From the NCBI GenBank assembly GCA_902792295.1, contig CADAZC010000026.1:1-52716 (forward strand): 52,716 nucleotides of DNA, written 5' to 3'. This DNA is from an uncultured Eubacteriales bacterium (GTDB taxonomy: Bacteria > Bacillota > Clostridia > Christensenellales > CAG-138). Position 1 is the stretch's first letter; every line of letters begins with the position of its first letter. The translations under genes and the position numbers were made by a program. Shown here one piece after another: positions 27,090 to 35,317 of the stretch. The notes under the pieces are model-generated. The model saw only the letters and a program-made list of their open reading frames with translations. It was not told the DNA's origin and did not search any database.

Positions 27090-27665
27090 ATGAATATCGT
27101 GATCCTGCTTCTTTTGATCGCCGGAATCGCCGTTTCGCTGGTTTTCGGCAAGGCGGACGGAGTGCTCTCCGCCCTGCAAAGCGGCGCGGCGTCCGCGGTC
27201 GAGAACATCCTGCGGCTCTCCGGCGCGTACCTTCTCTGGATGGGGCTTCTGAACATCGCCGAAAAAGCGGGATTGATCGGGGCGCTGTCGCATCTGCTTT
27301 CGCCTGTGCTGAATCTCCTGTTCCCGAACGCGAAAGAGGCGCGCGAGGCGATTTCGATGAACCTTGCCGCAAACATGCTCGGCATGGGCAACGCCGCCAC
27401 GCCTTACGGTCTGGAGGCCATGCGGCTTATGGAGCAAAGCAATCCGCGCGGAGGCGTCGCCACAAACGAGATGTGCGTGCTGCTCGTCGTCAACGCCTCG
27501 TGCCTCGAGCTGTTTCCGGCAACGCTTGTCGGGATCCGTTCCGGCTTCGGCTCCGCAGCGCCTTCTGCCGTTGTGCTGCCGACGCTTTTGAGCTCGCTTT
27601 GCTCGACCGTCGTCGCCGTCGTTCTCTGTCTTCTGTTCACACGTCCATGTTCATCGCGGTCCTGA
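27090..27665 (+). CDS. spmA: Spore maturation protein A homologue (nucleoside-recognition domain)
   Basis: A 191-residue membrane protein with four or five hydrophobic segments and the SpmA/nucleoside-recognition motif ISMNLAANMLGMGNAATPYGLEAM. In B. subtilis SpmA and SpmB act in spore-core dehydration. The next gene encodes SpmB and overlaps by 19 nt. No clear ribosome binding site precedes the ATG (TACGATGAACCATG), so start and expression mode are less certain. These genes also occur in lineages that do not sporulate. Confidence 0.88.
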   Translation: MNIVILLLLIAGIAVSLVFGKADGVLSALQSGAASAVENILRLSGAYLLWMGLLNIAEKAGLIGALSHLLSPVLNLLFPNAKEAREAISMNLAANMLGMGNAATPYGLEAMRLMEQSNPRGGVATNEMCVLLVVNASCLELFPATLVGIRSGFGSAAPSAVVLPTLLSSLCSTVVAVVLCLLFTRPCSSRS

Positions 27666-28156
27666 TCCTTGCGCTGCTGCTGTATGCCGCCGTCCGCCGC
27701 GTCAACGTGTTCGAGGCGTTCCGCGAAGGCGCGGCGCGGGCGATCCCGCTTTTGAAAACGATCCTGCCGACGCTGGCGGTCTTCTCAGCGGCGATGGCGC
27801 TGTTCCGCGAAAGCGGCGCGTCCGAACTGCTTGCCTCCGTCCTCTCGCCGGTGTTCCGTTTCCTGGGCGTCGATCCCGCGCTTGTGCCGCTGATCCTTGT
27901 CCGCCCGTTTTCCGGCAGCGGCGCACTCGCCGCGCTGACCGATGTCTTTGCGCAGTACGGTCCCGATTCGCGCATCGGACTGACCGCAAGCGTGCTTTTG
28001 GGCTCGTCCGAAACGATCTTCTATACCCTTGCGCTGTATTTCGGCAGCGTCGGCGTCAAAAGGACGCGCTTCGCCGTGCCCGCGGCGCTCCTTGCACTGT
28101 TCACGTCGATCGTGACGGGGCTTCTCTTTTCGACCCTTTTCTTCGGTGCGCGTTGA
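27647..28156 (+). CDS. spmB: Spore maturation protein B homologue
   Basis: A 169-residue membrane protein beginning MFIAVLILALLLYAAVRRVN, with LKTILPTLAVFSAAMALFRESGA, PLILVRPFSGSGAL and LGSSETIFYTLALYFGSVGV, all conserved in SpmB. Length matches the family. It overlaps spmA by 19 nt, so expression is coupled. Confidence 0.9.
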   Translation: MFIAVLILALLLYAAVRRVNVFEAFREGAARAIPLLKTILPTLAVFSAAMALFRESGASELLASVLSPVFRFLGVDPALVPLILVRPFSGSGALAALTDVFAQYGPDSRIGLTASVLLGSSETIFYTLALYFGSVGVKRTRFAVPAALLALFTSIVTGLLFSTLFFGAR

Positions 28157-28186
28157 CTTTTTTGCCTCGGATTGGTATGATATAAT
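28153..28186 (+). promoter_or_regulatory. Promoter of the HerA-like gene
   Basis: TTGACT (28153-28158) pairs with TATGAT (28176-28181) at 17 nt; an overlapping extended -10 TGATATAAT (TATAAT 28181-28186) is an alternative. The -35 overlaps the spmB stop. Confidence 0.65.
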
Positions 28187-28216
28187 TGAAAATATGTGGA
28201 TTTTCGGAGGCAGACT

Positions 28217-29788
28217 ATGCGCATAGAAAATCGAATTCTTGTCGGCAAAGGCGAGACCGAAGCGGCGATCCTTCCCGAGATGGCAAACCGCCACGGCATG
28301 ATCGCGGGCGCAACCGGCACGGGCAAGACCATCACGCTGAAGGTGATGGCGGAATCGTTTTCCGATCTCGGCGTTCCGGTTTTTCTGGCGGACGTCAAGG
28401 GCGACCTTTCCGGCTGCTGCAAGCCCGGCGAAATGACCGACAAGATCGCGTCGCGTCTTTCGGGCGTCGGCATCGATCCCGCCGGTTTTGAGATGAAACG
28501 CTACCCCGTCCGGTTCTGGGACGTGTACGGCGAGGGCGGGCATCCGGTGCGCACGACCGTCAGCGAAATGGGCGCGGAGCTTTTGTCCCGCCTGCTCGGC
28601 TTATCCGACGTTCAGTCCGGCGTTCTGTCGATCGCGTTCCGCGTGGCGGACGACAACGGCTGGCTTCTGATCGATCTCAAGGACCTCCGCGCAATGGTCG
28701 CCTACATCACCGAGCACGCCGCGGAGCTTCTGCACGAATACGGCAACATCTCGAAGCAGTCCGCCGGCGCGATCCAGCGCGCGCTCCTGCAGCTTGAGGA
28801 CGCGGGCGGAAACCTGTTCTTCGGCGAACCCGCGATCGACCTTTTCGACTGGATGCAGACGGACGAGGACGGACGCGGCTATATCAACGTGTTCCACTGT
28901 GCAAAGCTCTACCAGAGCCCGCTTCTGTATTCGACCTTTATGCTGTGGCTGCTTGCCGAACTCTTTGAGGAGCTGCCCGAGGTCGGCGATCTCGAAAAGC
29001 CGAAGCTCGTATTCTTCTTCGACGAGGCGCATCTTCTGTTCTCCGATGCGAAAAAAGCGCTGCGCGACAAGGTCGAACAGGTCGTGAAACTGATCCGTTC
29101 GAAGGGCGTCGGCGTCTACTTCATCTCGCAGCAGCCGTCCGACCTGCCGGATCCGGTGCTGGCGCAGCTGGGAAACCGCGTGCAGCACGCATTGCGCGCC
29201 TATACCCCCGCCGAGCAAAAAGCGATCCGCACCGCCGCGGCGACGTTCCGCGTGAACCCGAAGTTCAAAACCGAAGACGTCCTCGTTGAGCTCGGCACCG
29301 GCGAAGCGCTGGTCAGCTTCCTTGATGCCAAAGGTCGTCCCTCGATCGTCGAGCGCTGCACGATCCTGCCGCCGCAGTCGATGATGGGCATGATCGACGA
29401 CGAGCGCAGGAAAGCCGAGATCATGGCGGACACGCTCTACGGCAAGTACGACGATCCGGTCGACAACGAATCCGCGTATGAGATCCTGACCGGCAAGGCG
29501 CAGGCGGAAGCGAAGGAAAAGGCCGAGGCCGCCGAACGCGAAGCCGCCGAAAAGGAGCGCGAACGGCAGGAAAAGGAAGAAGCCAAGGCAAAGGAAAAAG
29601 CCGAAAAAGAGGACGCAAAGGCAAAGGCGAAAGCCGAAAAGGACGCGCTGCGCGAAAAGGCGAAGCGCAAGAGCAAAACCACTTCCGCGCTCGGCAAGGC
29701 CGCCTCGTCCGCTGCGAACACCATCGGCCGCGAAGTCGGTAAATCGCTCTACCGCGGCATTCTCGGCACGCTCAAAAAGATTTTCTGA
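28217..29788 (+). CDS. HerA-like ATPase/helicase (DUF853 family)
   Basis: A 523-residue P-loop ATPase of the HerA-FtsK superfamily. Walker A GATGTGKT is at 31-38, and [11 protein letters not shown] gives Walker B with its glutamate. [21 protein letters not shown] is the sensor/arginine region typical of DUF853. Residues 410-490 are a charged Ala/Glu/Lys coiled coil, followed by a basic tail. Start at 28217 is set by GGAGG 6 nt upstream; an earlier GTG lacks a site. HerA relatives translocate DNA in repair or defence, but no NurA or defence partner is adjacent; the next gene is a small zinc-ribbon protein. Confidence 0.88.
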   Translation: MRIENRILVGKGETEAAILPEMANRHGMIAGATGTGKTITLKVMAESFSDLGVPVFLADVKGDLSGCCKPGEMTDKIASRLSGVGIDPAGFEMKRYPVRFWDVYGEGGHPVRTTVSEMGAELLSRLLGLSDVQSGVLSIAFRVADDNGWLLIDLKDLRAMVAYITEHAAELLHEYGNISKQSAGAIQRALLQLEDAGGNLFFGEPAIDLFDWMQTDEDGRGYINVFHCAKLYQSPLLYSTFMLWLLAELFEELPEVGDLEKPKLVFFFDEAHLLFSDAKKALRDKVEQVVKLIRSKGVGVYFISQQPSDLPDPVLAQLGNRVQHALRAYTPAEQKAIRTAAATFRVNPKFKTEDVLVELGTGEALVSFLDAKGRPSIVERCTILPPQSMMGMIDDERRKAEIMADTLYGKYDDPVDNESAYEILTGKAQAEAKEKAEAAEREAAEKERERQEKEEAKAKEKAEKEDAKAKAKAEKDALREKAKRKSKTTSALGKAASSAANTIGREVGKSLYRGILGTLKKIF

Positions 29789-29803
29789 TCCGGAGGAAGC
29801 AAT

Positions 29804-30151
29804 ATGTCTCTTTACTGTGAAAACTGCATGAAACTCGTTGACGCCGAGGTCTGTCCCCGCTGCCGGAACCGGAAGATGCGCGCGCCTCTTCCCGGCGATT
29901 TCTGTCAGGTCGCCGAAGTCCCCTATATGCAGGCGGAGATGCTGAAAGAGCTCTTTTTTGACAACGACGTCCTCTGCACGGAGCGTTCCGTGCTCGGCGC
30001 GGGACTCACCGCGGAGCTGGGCGTCAACGTCGGACGCGTGCGGCTGTATGTGCCGTACGACCGGCTGGAGTTTGCAAAAGAACTGTACGACGCGTACTTC
30101 TGCGGCGCGGCGGAAGCCGCCGAGCAGGAAAGCGGCGCCGATCCCGAATAA
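29804..30151 (+). CDS. Small zinc-ribbon protein with DUF2007-like domain
   Basis: A 115-residue protein. An N-terminal zinc ribbon (CENC near 5-8, CPRC near 17-20) is followed by an alpha/beta region (VPYMQAEMLKELFFDNDV, RLYVPYDRLEFAKELYD) resembling the DUF2007 putative signal-transducing fold. No catalytic motif is visible. It starts 15 nt after the HerA-like gene with a CGGAGGAAG site, so the two are probably co-expressed; the hairpin at 30159-30181 may end the transcript. Confidence 0.75.
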   Translation: MSLYCENCMKLVDAEVCPRCRNRKMRAPLPGDFCQVAEVPYMQAEMLKELFFDNDVLCTERSVLGAGLTAELGVNVGRVRLYVPYDRLEFAKELYDAYFCGAAEAAEQESGADPE

Positions 30152-30158
30152 CCCGCAG

Positions 30159-30181
30159 AACCTGCGGATGCCGCAGGTTTT
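30159..30181 (+). terminator. Probable terminator after zinc-ribbon gene
   Basis: A perfect 9-bp stem AACCTGCGG / CCGCAGGTT with a 3-nt loop, but only a short T-tract (TTT), so termination may be partial. Confidence 0.55.
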
Positions 30182-30210
30182 CCATACCCTTTCCATCGAC
30201 AGGAATCGAC

Positions 30211-31689
30211 ATGAAACGACGTCTGAACATCAAAATCGCCCTTGCCCTCGCGCTTGTGCTGCTGTGCATGAGCGTGCCTTCGGCACGGGCGGAAGAGCGG
30301 AAGGAGCCGGTCAACGTCTCCAAAAGCTGCGAATACAAGAGCTCAAAAAAGGCGAAATACCTCAAAGATTTCGTAACGAACCCCGACACGAAATATGCCC
30401 AGGAGATCCTGAAAAACGAGTGGGTCTCCATCAGCTGGAAGGACGAGCCGGTCGACTTCGTGTATTATGCGTGGACGGACGACAAGGGCGTCACGCCCCC
30501 GCCGTATACGATTGCACTGCTCGACGAGAACGGCGGAGTGCTTGAGGAGCGCGAAGGCGAGCCGTACTGGGACAACGGCGTCGAGATCGGAAGCGGCGTG
30601 CACGGCGTGCGGATCCGTCCCGCGGCGGACGCGCATCTCTGCACGCTCATGGCGTATTCCGGCGGCGCGCCCTCCGACTATCATCCGTGGCAGCCGACGC
30701 CCGAAAAGCTTGATTTTCTGGTGATCGCCATGCATCCGGACGACGATACGCTGTTTATGGGCAACATGATCCCGACCTACGGCGCGGAACGCGGGCTGAC
30801 CGGGTCGATCCTCTATCTCGCAACGCGTGCGCGCGTCCGCCGCACCGAAGCGTGCAACGGCGCGTGGATCATGGGGTTACGAACCTATCCCGTTATGGCG
30901 GGGCTTGCCGATATCTCGATCAAGAACAAAGAAAAATACGAAAAGAATTTCCGGCTCCCCGACGTGGAGCGTACGCTGGTCCGATATCTTCGAAAGCTGC
31001 GTCCGGAGGTCGTGATCACGCATGACGACAACGGCGAATACGGACACTGGCAGCACCAGATCGTCGCCGCGGCCATGCGCCGCGCGGTCGTCGACGCCGC
31101 CGACCCCGCCTACGATCCCGAATCGGCTGCGTCGCACGGCGTCTGGCAGGTCAAAAAGCTGTATCTGCACCTTGCAAAGGAAAACCCGATCTTTATCTCC
31201 GCAACGGTCCCGCTCGAAGCATTCGGCGGACGCACGGGCTGGGAAATTGCCCAGGAAGCGTATCAGTGCCATCAGTCGCAGCGGCTGTGGTATCATCTGT
31301 GCAACAACGAAAAAGAAAACAGTCTGGAAAAATTCGGGCTCGTCTTTACGACGGTAGGACTTGATTCCGGGATCAACGATATGTTCGAAAACGTCGATCT
31401 CTCGCCGGAACCGACGCCCGAGCCGACCCCCGAGCCCACGCCCGAGCCGACCGAAGCGCCGACGCTGGAACCGACGGAAGAACCCACCGAGGAACCGACG
31501 GAAGAACCCACTGCGGCACCCACCGAAGCGCCGTCGACCGCGCCGGAGCCGACCGAGGCGCCCGCGCCGGAACCGACGCCCGTGACGAAAGCGCAGGTCA
31601 GTCCGGTCGTCTGGGTCCTTGCAGGCGCGCTGGCGCTTGCGGTTGCGGGGCTGTGCGTCGTTCTGCTGCTGCGGAAACGGAGGGGATAA
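30211..31689 (+). CDS. Secreted, membrane-anchored PIG-L (LmbE) family deacetylase
   Basis: A 492-residue protein with a signal peptide (1-27), a beta-rich N-terminal region and a PIG-L domain. Zinc motifs are AMHPDDDT (MHPDDD at 174-179) and HDDNGEYGHWQH (271-282). From about 395 a Pro/Thr/Glu linker leads to one membrane segment and a basic end (LLLRKRRG). No LPXTG is present, so it is membrane-anchored with an outward catalytic domain. PIG-L enzymes remove N-acetyl groups from GlcNAc-type sugars; an envelope glycan is a likely substrate (inference). It is 4 nt upstream of a leucine-rich-repeat lipoprotein gene. Confidence 0.88.
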   Translation: MKRRLNIKIALALALVLLCMSVPSARAEERKEPVNVSKSCEYKSSKKAKYLKDFVTNPDTKYAQEILKNEWVSISWKDEPVDFVYYAWTDDKGVTPPPYTIALLDENGGVLEEREGEPYWDNGVEIGSGVHGVRIRPAADAHLCTLMAYSGGAPSDYHPWQPTPEKLDFLVIAMHPDDDTLFMGNMIPTYGAERGLTGSILYLATRARVRRTEACNGAWIMGLRTYPVMAGLADISIKNKEKYEKNFRLPDVERTLVRYLRKLRPEVVITHDDNGEYGHWQHQIVAAAMRRAVVDAADPAYDPESAASHGVWQVKKLYLHLAKENPIFISATVPLEAFGGRTGWEIAQEAYQCHQSQRLWYHLCNNEKENSLEKFGLVFTTVGLDSGINDMFENVDLSPEPTPEPTPEPTPEPTEAPTLEPTEEPTEEPTEEPTAAPTEAPSTAPEPTEAPAPEPTPVTKAQVSPVVWVLAGALALAVAGLCVVLLLRKRRG

Positions 31690-31693
31690 ACGT

Positions 31694-32911
31694 ATGAAAC
31701 AGACCGTTCGGCTTTTCTTCGCCGCCGCGCTGCTTGCCGCTCTCTTTGCCTGCAAAGTGCCGGAACCCGCCGTCGAATCGACGCATGTTCCCGACCCGAC
31801 GCCGATTTCGGAGGAAGCGGTCGCGCTTGCAACGCCCGCGATGACCCCCGTGCCGACGCCCGCGCCGACAGCGGAACCGTCGCCGGAACCGACGCCCGAG
31901 CCGACGCCTGAGCCGATCCCTTCCGTCTGGATCTTCGGACGCGAGATCGCATGCGATACGGAAACGCTGGATCTTTCCGATACGGAATCGCCGTCGCCGG
32001 ACGAGCTTTCCGCCGCGCTGCCTTATCTGAAAAACCTGAAAGCGGTCGCGCTCGGCGAACGGGATCCGGAGCTTGCCGCATCGTTCCGCGCGGCGTTCCC
32101 CGATCTCGATATAACCGCGCAGTACCGATTCACCTACCTCGGCAAAAAGCTGGACGAGAGCACCGAGGAATTGAACCTTTCGAGGACGAAGATCGCCGAC
32201 GCCGAAAAGCTGCGCCGCGTGCTCACATGGCTGCCGAAGCTGAAGCATACCGAGCTGTCCGGCTGCGGACTGCCGAACGAAACGCTTGCGGCGCTGCGGG
32301 ACGAGTTCCCGGAAAAGGGGATCGTCTGGACGGTCTATCTCGGCTACTGGGGTCCGCTCCGTACGGACGCGACCGCGTTCACCACGCGCAGCAGCAAGCG
32401 TCCGGATGAGATCAAATACCGGCTGACGACCGGCTCCGCCTCGCCGATCCAGTACTGCACCGAGCTCATCGCGCTCGATCTCGGACATCAGCAGATCGAG
32501 GACATCTCCTGTTTCAAAAGTCTCACGAAACTACAGGTCCTGATCCTTGCGGACAACCAGATTACCGACATCTCGGCGCTTGCGTCGATGCCGGATCTCA
32601 TCTACGTCGAGCTGTTCATGAACCGCATCAGCGACCTTTCGCCGCTTTCCGGGCTCAAAAACCTCAAAGACCTGAACATCTGTGCAAACCGGGTCAAGGA
32701 CCTCTCTCCGCTCGCGCCTCTTTCCTCGCTCGAACGGCTCTGGTGCGCGCGGAATCCTTTTACACCGGAGGACTGCGACGCGCTCAGAGCGCAGCTTCCG
32801 GACTGCGACGTCAACAGCACCGCCGAGGACGACACCCTCGACGGCTGGCGCACGCACGAACGGTACTTCTGGATGCGCGCGTTCTTTGAAAACAGTCCGC
32901 GCTACCGTTAA
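31694..32911 (+). CDS. Leucine-rich-repeat lipoprotein
   Basis: A 405-residue lipoprotein: lipobox LFAC with Cys20, a Pro/Thr/Glu linker to about residue 75, then internalin-like 22-residue leucine-rich repeats from about 255 (LDLGHQQIEDISCFKSLTKL, LILADNQITDISALASMP, ELFMNRISDLSPLSGLKNL, NICANRVKDLSPLAPLSSL). Such repeats bind proteins or glycans outside the cell. The start is set by GGAGGGG after the PIG-L stop. Co-transcription suggests the LRR protein recruits or works beside the deacetylase. Confidence 0.88.
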   Translation: MKQTVRLFFAAALLAALFACKVPEPAVESTHVPDPTPISEEAVALATPAMTPVPTPAPTAEPSPEPTPEPTPEPIPSVWIFGREIACDTETLDLSDTESPSPDELSAALPYLKNLKAVALGERDPELAASFRAAFPDLDITAQYRFTYLGKKLDESTEELNLSRTKIADAEKLRRVLTWLPKLKHTELSGCGLPNETLAALRDEFPEKGIVWTVYLGYWGPLRTDATAFTTRSSKRPDEIKYRLTTGSASPIQYCTELIALDLGHQQIEDISCFKSLTKLQVLILADNQITDISALASMPDLIYVELFMNRISDLSPLSGLKNLKDLNICANRVKDLSPLAPLSSLERLWCARNPFTPEDCDALRAQLPDCDVNSTAEDDTLDGWRTHERYFWMRAFFENSPRYR

Positions 32912-33115
32912 GGAGGGACGTTTTTGTCCCCGTTCGATTGCGCGCGTTATGCAGAAACCGCGTTTCGGTCCGATGCGTGAAAGAGCAAGACGGATCTGCA
33001 TATTTTGAACGGTTCCGTATATTTCTGCAATCGCTGTATACCCTTGTATGCACCGGTTTTGCATGATTTTTCGGGTTTTTGAATGTAAAATCCGCGAAAA
33101 ATATTCATATAATGT
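32912..33115. other. Intergenic region, no gene seen
   Basis: This stretch has no credible coding frame and is visibly AT-richer than its surroundings. Only weak inverted repeats (GGGAC/GTCCC at 32914-32929 and GAAAC/GTTTC near 32952) are present. It ends at the promoter of the riboswitch transcript. Confidence 0.5.
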
Positions 33116-33144
33116 TTGCATTTTCCGATACGCAGTGCTATACT
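33116..33144 (+). promoter_or_regulatory. Promoter of the riboswitch-export operon
   Basis: TTGCAT (33116-33121), a 17-nt spacer and TATACT (33139-33144). The predicted start near 33150 coincides with the first base pairs of riboswitch stem P1. Confidence 0.8.
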
Positions 33145-33148
33145 CGGT

Positions 33149-33233
33149 ATGCCATCAAGAGTGCGCGAGAGACAAGCTTTATGACCGCACAGCAACCTGC
33201 CTCAGTAAGGTGCTAAAGCTTGCACGATGGCAT
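33149..33233 (+). ncRNA. SAM-I-clan riboswitch aptamer (SAM-I or SAM-I/IV variant type)
   Basis: P1 is a perfect 8-bp pairing ATGCCATC (33149-33156) with GATGGCAT (33226-33233). The core AUCAAGAG...GAGAGAC...UAUGA...GCAACC...AGGUGCUAA follows the SAM-I consensus. P2 is GTGCG/CGCAC (33161-33165 / 33186-33190), with an inner AGAG/CUUU helix closing the loop ACAAG; P3 is ACCT/AGGT (33195-33198 / 33208-33211). Loop CAAG (33173-33176) can pair with CUUG (33219-33222), the expected pseudoknot, and the complementarity extends to 9 bp. The P4 helix of standard SAM-I is absent. A terminator follows, consistent with SAM-dependent attenuation. Confidence 0.8.
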
Positions 33234-33246
33234 GTCAAACCAGTTC

Positions 33247-33276
33247 GTCCCGGTCAATGCGATCGGGACTTTTTTC
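33247..33276 (+). terminator. Riboswitch expression-platform terminator
   Basis: A 9-bp stem GTCCCGGTC / GATCGGGAC with one G-U pair and an AATGC loop, followed by TTTTTT. It lies 13 nt after P1 and about 90 nt before the first gene. An antiterminator was not clearly identified. Confidence 0.85.
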
Positions 33277-33366
33277 TTTCTCAGGAAAGTAATATATTTT
33301 CAGAAGGCGCGACGAAAACGATCGTTGCGCGGTATTATTGAAAGAGTGTTTGAATCGAGGTGTCCT

Positions 33367-34638
33367 ATGAAAAAGAAACGCAGAGGTTGGGTACGGATCA
33401 TCGTGATCCTACTGGTGCTGACCTTGCTGGGCGGCGGTGCGTACTGGTTTTATCAGCACAGGGACGATGGTGAGGACGGCGCGGCATACGTGCAGTCTGT
33501 TGCGGCGATTACAGGCATGGGAAACGTCGGACTTTTTGCGCAGTACAACGGCATCGTGGAGGCAAAGGATGTGATCGAAATCAACCCGTCTGCCGATATG
33601 ACCGTCAAGGAATGCTTTGTCGCAACCGGAAGCAAGGTGCGGGAGGGTGATCCCCTGTTCCGCTACGATGTGGATGATTTGAAGCTGTCGCATGCGCAGA
33701 TCCTGATCGATATCACTGGGGTCGAAAACAAGCTGCGGACCAACCGCGAACAGCTTGCTTCCCTTCGGAAGCGGCTTGAAAAAGCAAAGGAAAAGGACCG
33801 CTACGGAATTGAGCTTGACATCCAGACCGTTGAACTGGACATTCGCAAGGGAGAATACGATCTTGCGGACAAACAGCATAAGGCCGAGGAAATGCAGGCG
33901 TTGATCGACGCAAGCACGGTTTTCTCCCCCGTTACGGGAACGGTGCGTTCCGTGCGCGACGATTCCGGTGCAAGCGACCCGTTCGGTTATTCCGGCGGCG
34001 GAAGCAGCGCATATATCACGATCATTGCGGGCACGGCGTTCTGCGTGAAGGGCACCGTGAACGAGCAGACCGTCTATACACTGTTTGTCGGCATGCCGGT
34101 TCTCATCCGTTCGCGTGTGGACGATACCGTGTACCGCGGCACGATCTACCGTGTCGACACCGAGTCGACGTCAGATCAACAGCCCGGCATGTATTATGAC
34201 GGCGGCGACCGTGCCAGCAAATACGCGTTCTATGTGGAACCGGAAAGCATCGAGGGGCTTCTGATCGGGCAGCATGTGCTGATCGACCTGAACACGGAAG
34301 AAACGCACGGCTCCGCGCTGATGCTGCCCGCGTCGTTCCTGATTGAGGAGAACGGCGGTTTCTTCGTGTGGGCGGCGGACGCGAACGGACGCATGGAAAA
34401 GCGCCGCGTAGACCGTATTGCGTTCCCGGACGACACCGTGCGCGCCGGCATGCTTGCAACGGAGACGGTGATCAATGATCCGTCCCAAAATGAAATGCCC
34501 CTTCCCGTCGAAGAACCCGTCGGTTCCGATATGACCGGACCGGTTGATTTTGAACCTGCCGTTCCCGATCCTGCCGATCCGTCCGGCTTCATCGATTACG
34601 GCGAGGACGGCGAAGATACCGTATCGTTCGGAGGGTGA
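33367..34638 (+). CDS. HlyD/MacA-type membrane-fusion adaptor (first of two)
   Basis: A 423-residue protein with a basic N-terminus and one membrane segment (about 10-28). Then comes a split lipoyl-like domain (NGIVEAKDVIEINPSADMTV, REGDPLFRYDVDDL), a helical hairpin (about 115-180) and beta-barrel segments. It ends in an acidic Pro-rich tail. This is the adaptor of a Gram-positive MacAB/YknXYZ-like ABC export system. Frame upstream of 33367 is rejected since it runs through the terminator; GAGGT precedes the chosen ATG. It is first in an operon with an ATPase, a second adaptor and a permease. Confidence 0.85.
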   Translation: MKKKRRGWVRIIVILLVLTLLGGGAYWFYQHRDDGEDGAAYVQSVAAITGMGNVGLFAQYNGIVEAKDVIEINPSADMTVKECFVATGSKVREGDPLFRYDVDDLKLSHAQILIDITGVENKLRTNREQLASLRKRLEKAKEKDRYGIELDIQTVELDIRKGEYDLADKQHKAEEMQALIDASTVFSPVTGTVRSVRDDSGASDPFGYSGGGSSAYITIIAGTAFCVKGTVNEQTVYTLFVGMPVLIRSRVDDTVYRGTIYRVDTESTSDQQPGMYYDGGDRASKYAFYVEPESIEGLLIGQHVLIDLNTEETHGSALMLPASFLIEENGGFFVWAADANGRMEKRRVDRIAFPDDTVRAGMLATETVINDPSQNEMPLPVEEPVGSDMTGPVDFEPAVPDPADPSGFIDYGEDGEDTVSFGG

Positions 34639-34639
34639 A

Positions 34640-35317
34640 ATGCTGATTCGTCTCGAACATATCGAAAAAACATACGGCACCGCCGATCATCCCGTTCCGG
34701 TGCTGCACGACGTCAATTTTGCCATGCACGAAGGCGAATACTACGCGATCATGGGCCCGTCCGGCTCCGGCAAGTCGACGCTGATGAACATTCTCGGGTA
34801 TCTCGATACACCCACAAAGGGCACCTATTACTTCGAGGACGTCGACAACAGCCGCGCGTCCGACACCAAGATGGCGCGCATCCGCAACGAAAAGATCGGG
34901 TTCGTGTTTCAGTCGTTCCATCTTCTGCAGCGCCGCCGCGCATGGGAAAACGTCGCTCTGCCGCTGATGTACGGCGACGTGCCGAAGCGCGAACGCCGCG
35001 AACGCGCGGAACAGGCGCTTCTGGAAGTCGGGCTCAAGGACCGCATGGATTTTTATCCGACGCAGCTTTCCGGCGGACAGTGTCAGCGCGTGGCGATTGC
35101 GCGGGCGATCTGCACGCGGCCGAAGCTGCTGCTTGCCGACGAACCGACCGGCGCGCTGGATTCGAAGTCCGGTCAGCAGATCATGGACATCTTCGACGCG
35201 CTCCACGCGCGCGGGATGTCGATCATCATGATCACCCACGAACACGCCGTCGCAGAGCGCGCGCAGCGCATGATGCATATCTATGACGGCGTTCTTTCGG
35301 GAGGCGATCCCGTATGA
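34640..35317 (+). CDS. ABC transporter ATP-binding protein (MacB/LolD family)
   Basis: A 225-residue ATPase: Walker [10 protein letters not shown] (39-47), signature LSGGQCQR near 143-150, Walker [14 protein letters not shown], and a switch His in MIITHEH. It groups with LolD/MacB/FtsE-type exporters whose permease has four membrane helices. The start is 2 nt after the adaptor stop with GGAGGG upstream, and the end overlaps the second adaptor by 4 nt. Confidence 0.93.
   Translation: MLIRLEHIEKTYGTADHPVPVLHDVNFAMHEGEYYAIMGPSGSGKSTLMNILGYLDTPTKGTYYFEDVDNSRASDTKMARIRNEKIGFVFQSFHLLQRRRAWENVALPLMYGDVPKRERRERAEQALLEVGLKDRMDFYPTQLSGGQCQRVAIARAICTRPKLLLADEPTGALDSKSGQQIMDIFDALHARGMSIIMITHEHAVAERAQRMMHIYDGVLSGGDPV

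Noticed and set aside
28217..30151. HerA-based phage-defence island
   Set aside because: No nuclease, integrase or other defence gene is nearby, and neighbours are spmA/spmB and surface proteins; kept only as a low-key observation.
31380..31600. Repeat array as a CRISPR or satellite
   Set aside because: The repeats are codon-level PTPE units inside an open frame with variable third bases, with no spacer structure.
31600..31689. LPXTG sorting signal on the PIG-L protein
   Set aside because: Only a hydrophobic segment and basic tail are present; there is no LPXTG-like pentapeptide before them.
33220..33366. N-terminal extension of the first adaptor
   Set aside because: It would run through the riboswitch and its terminator; the basic start plus membrane segment begins at 33367 with its own ribosome site.
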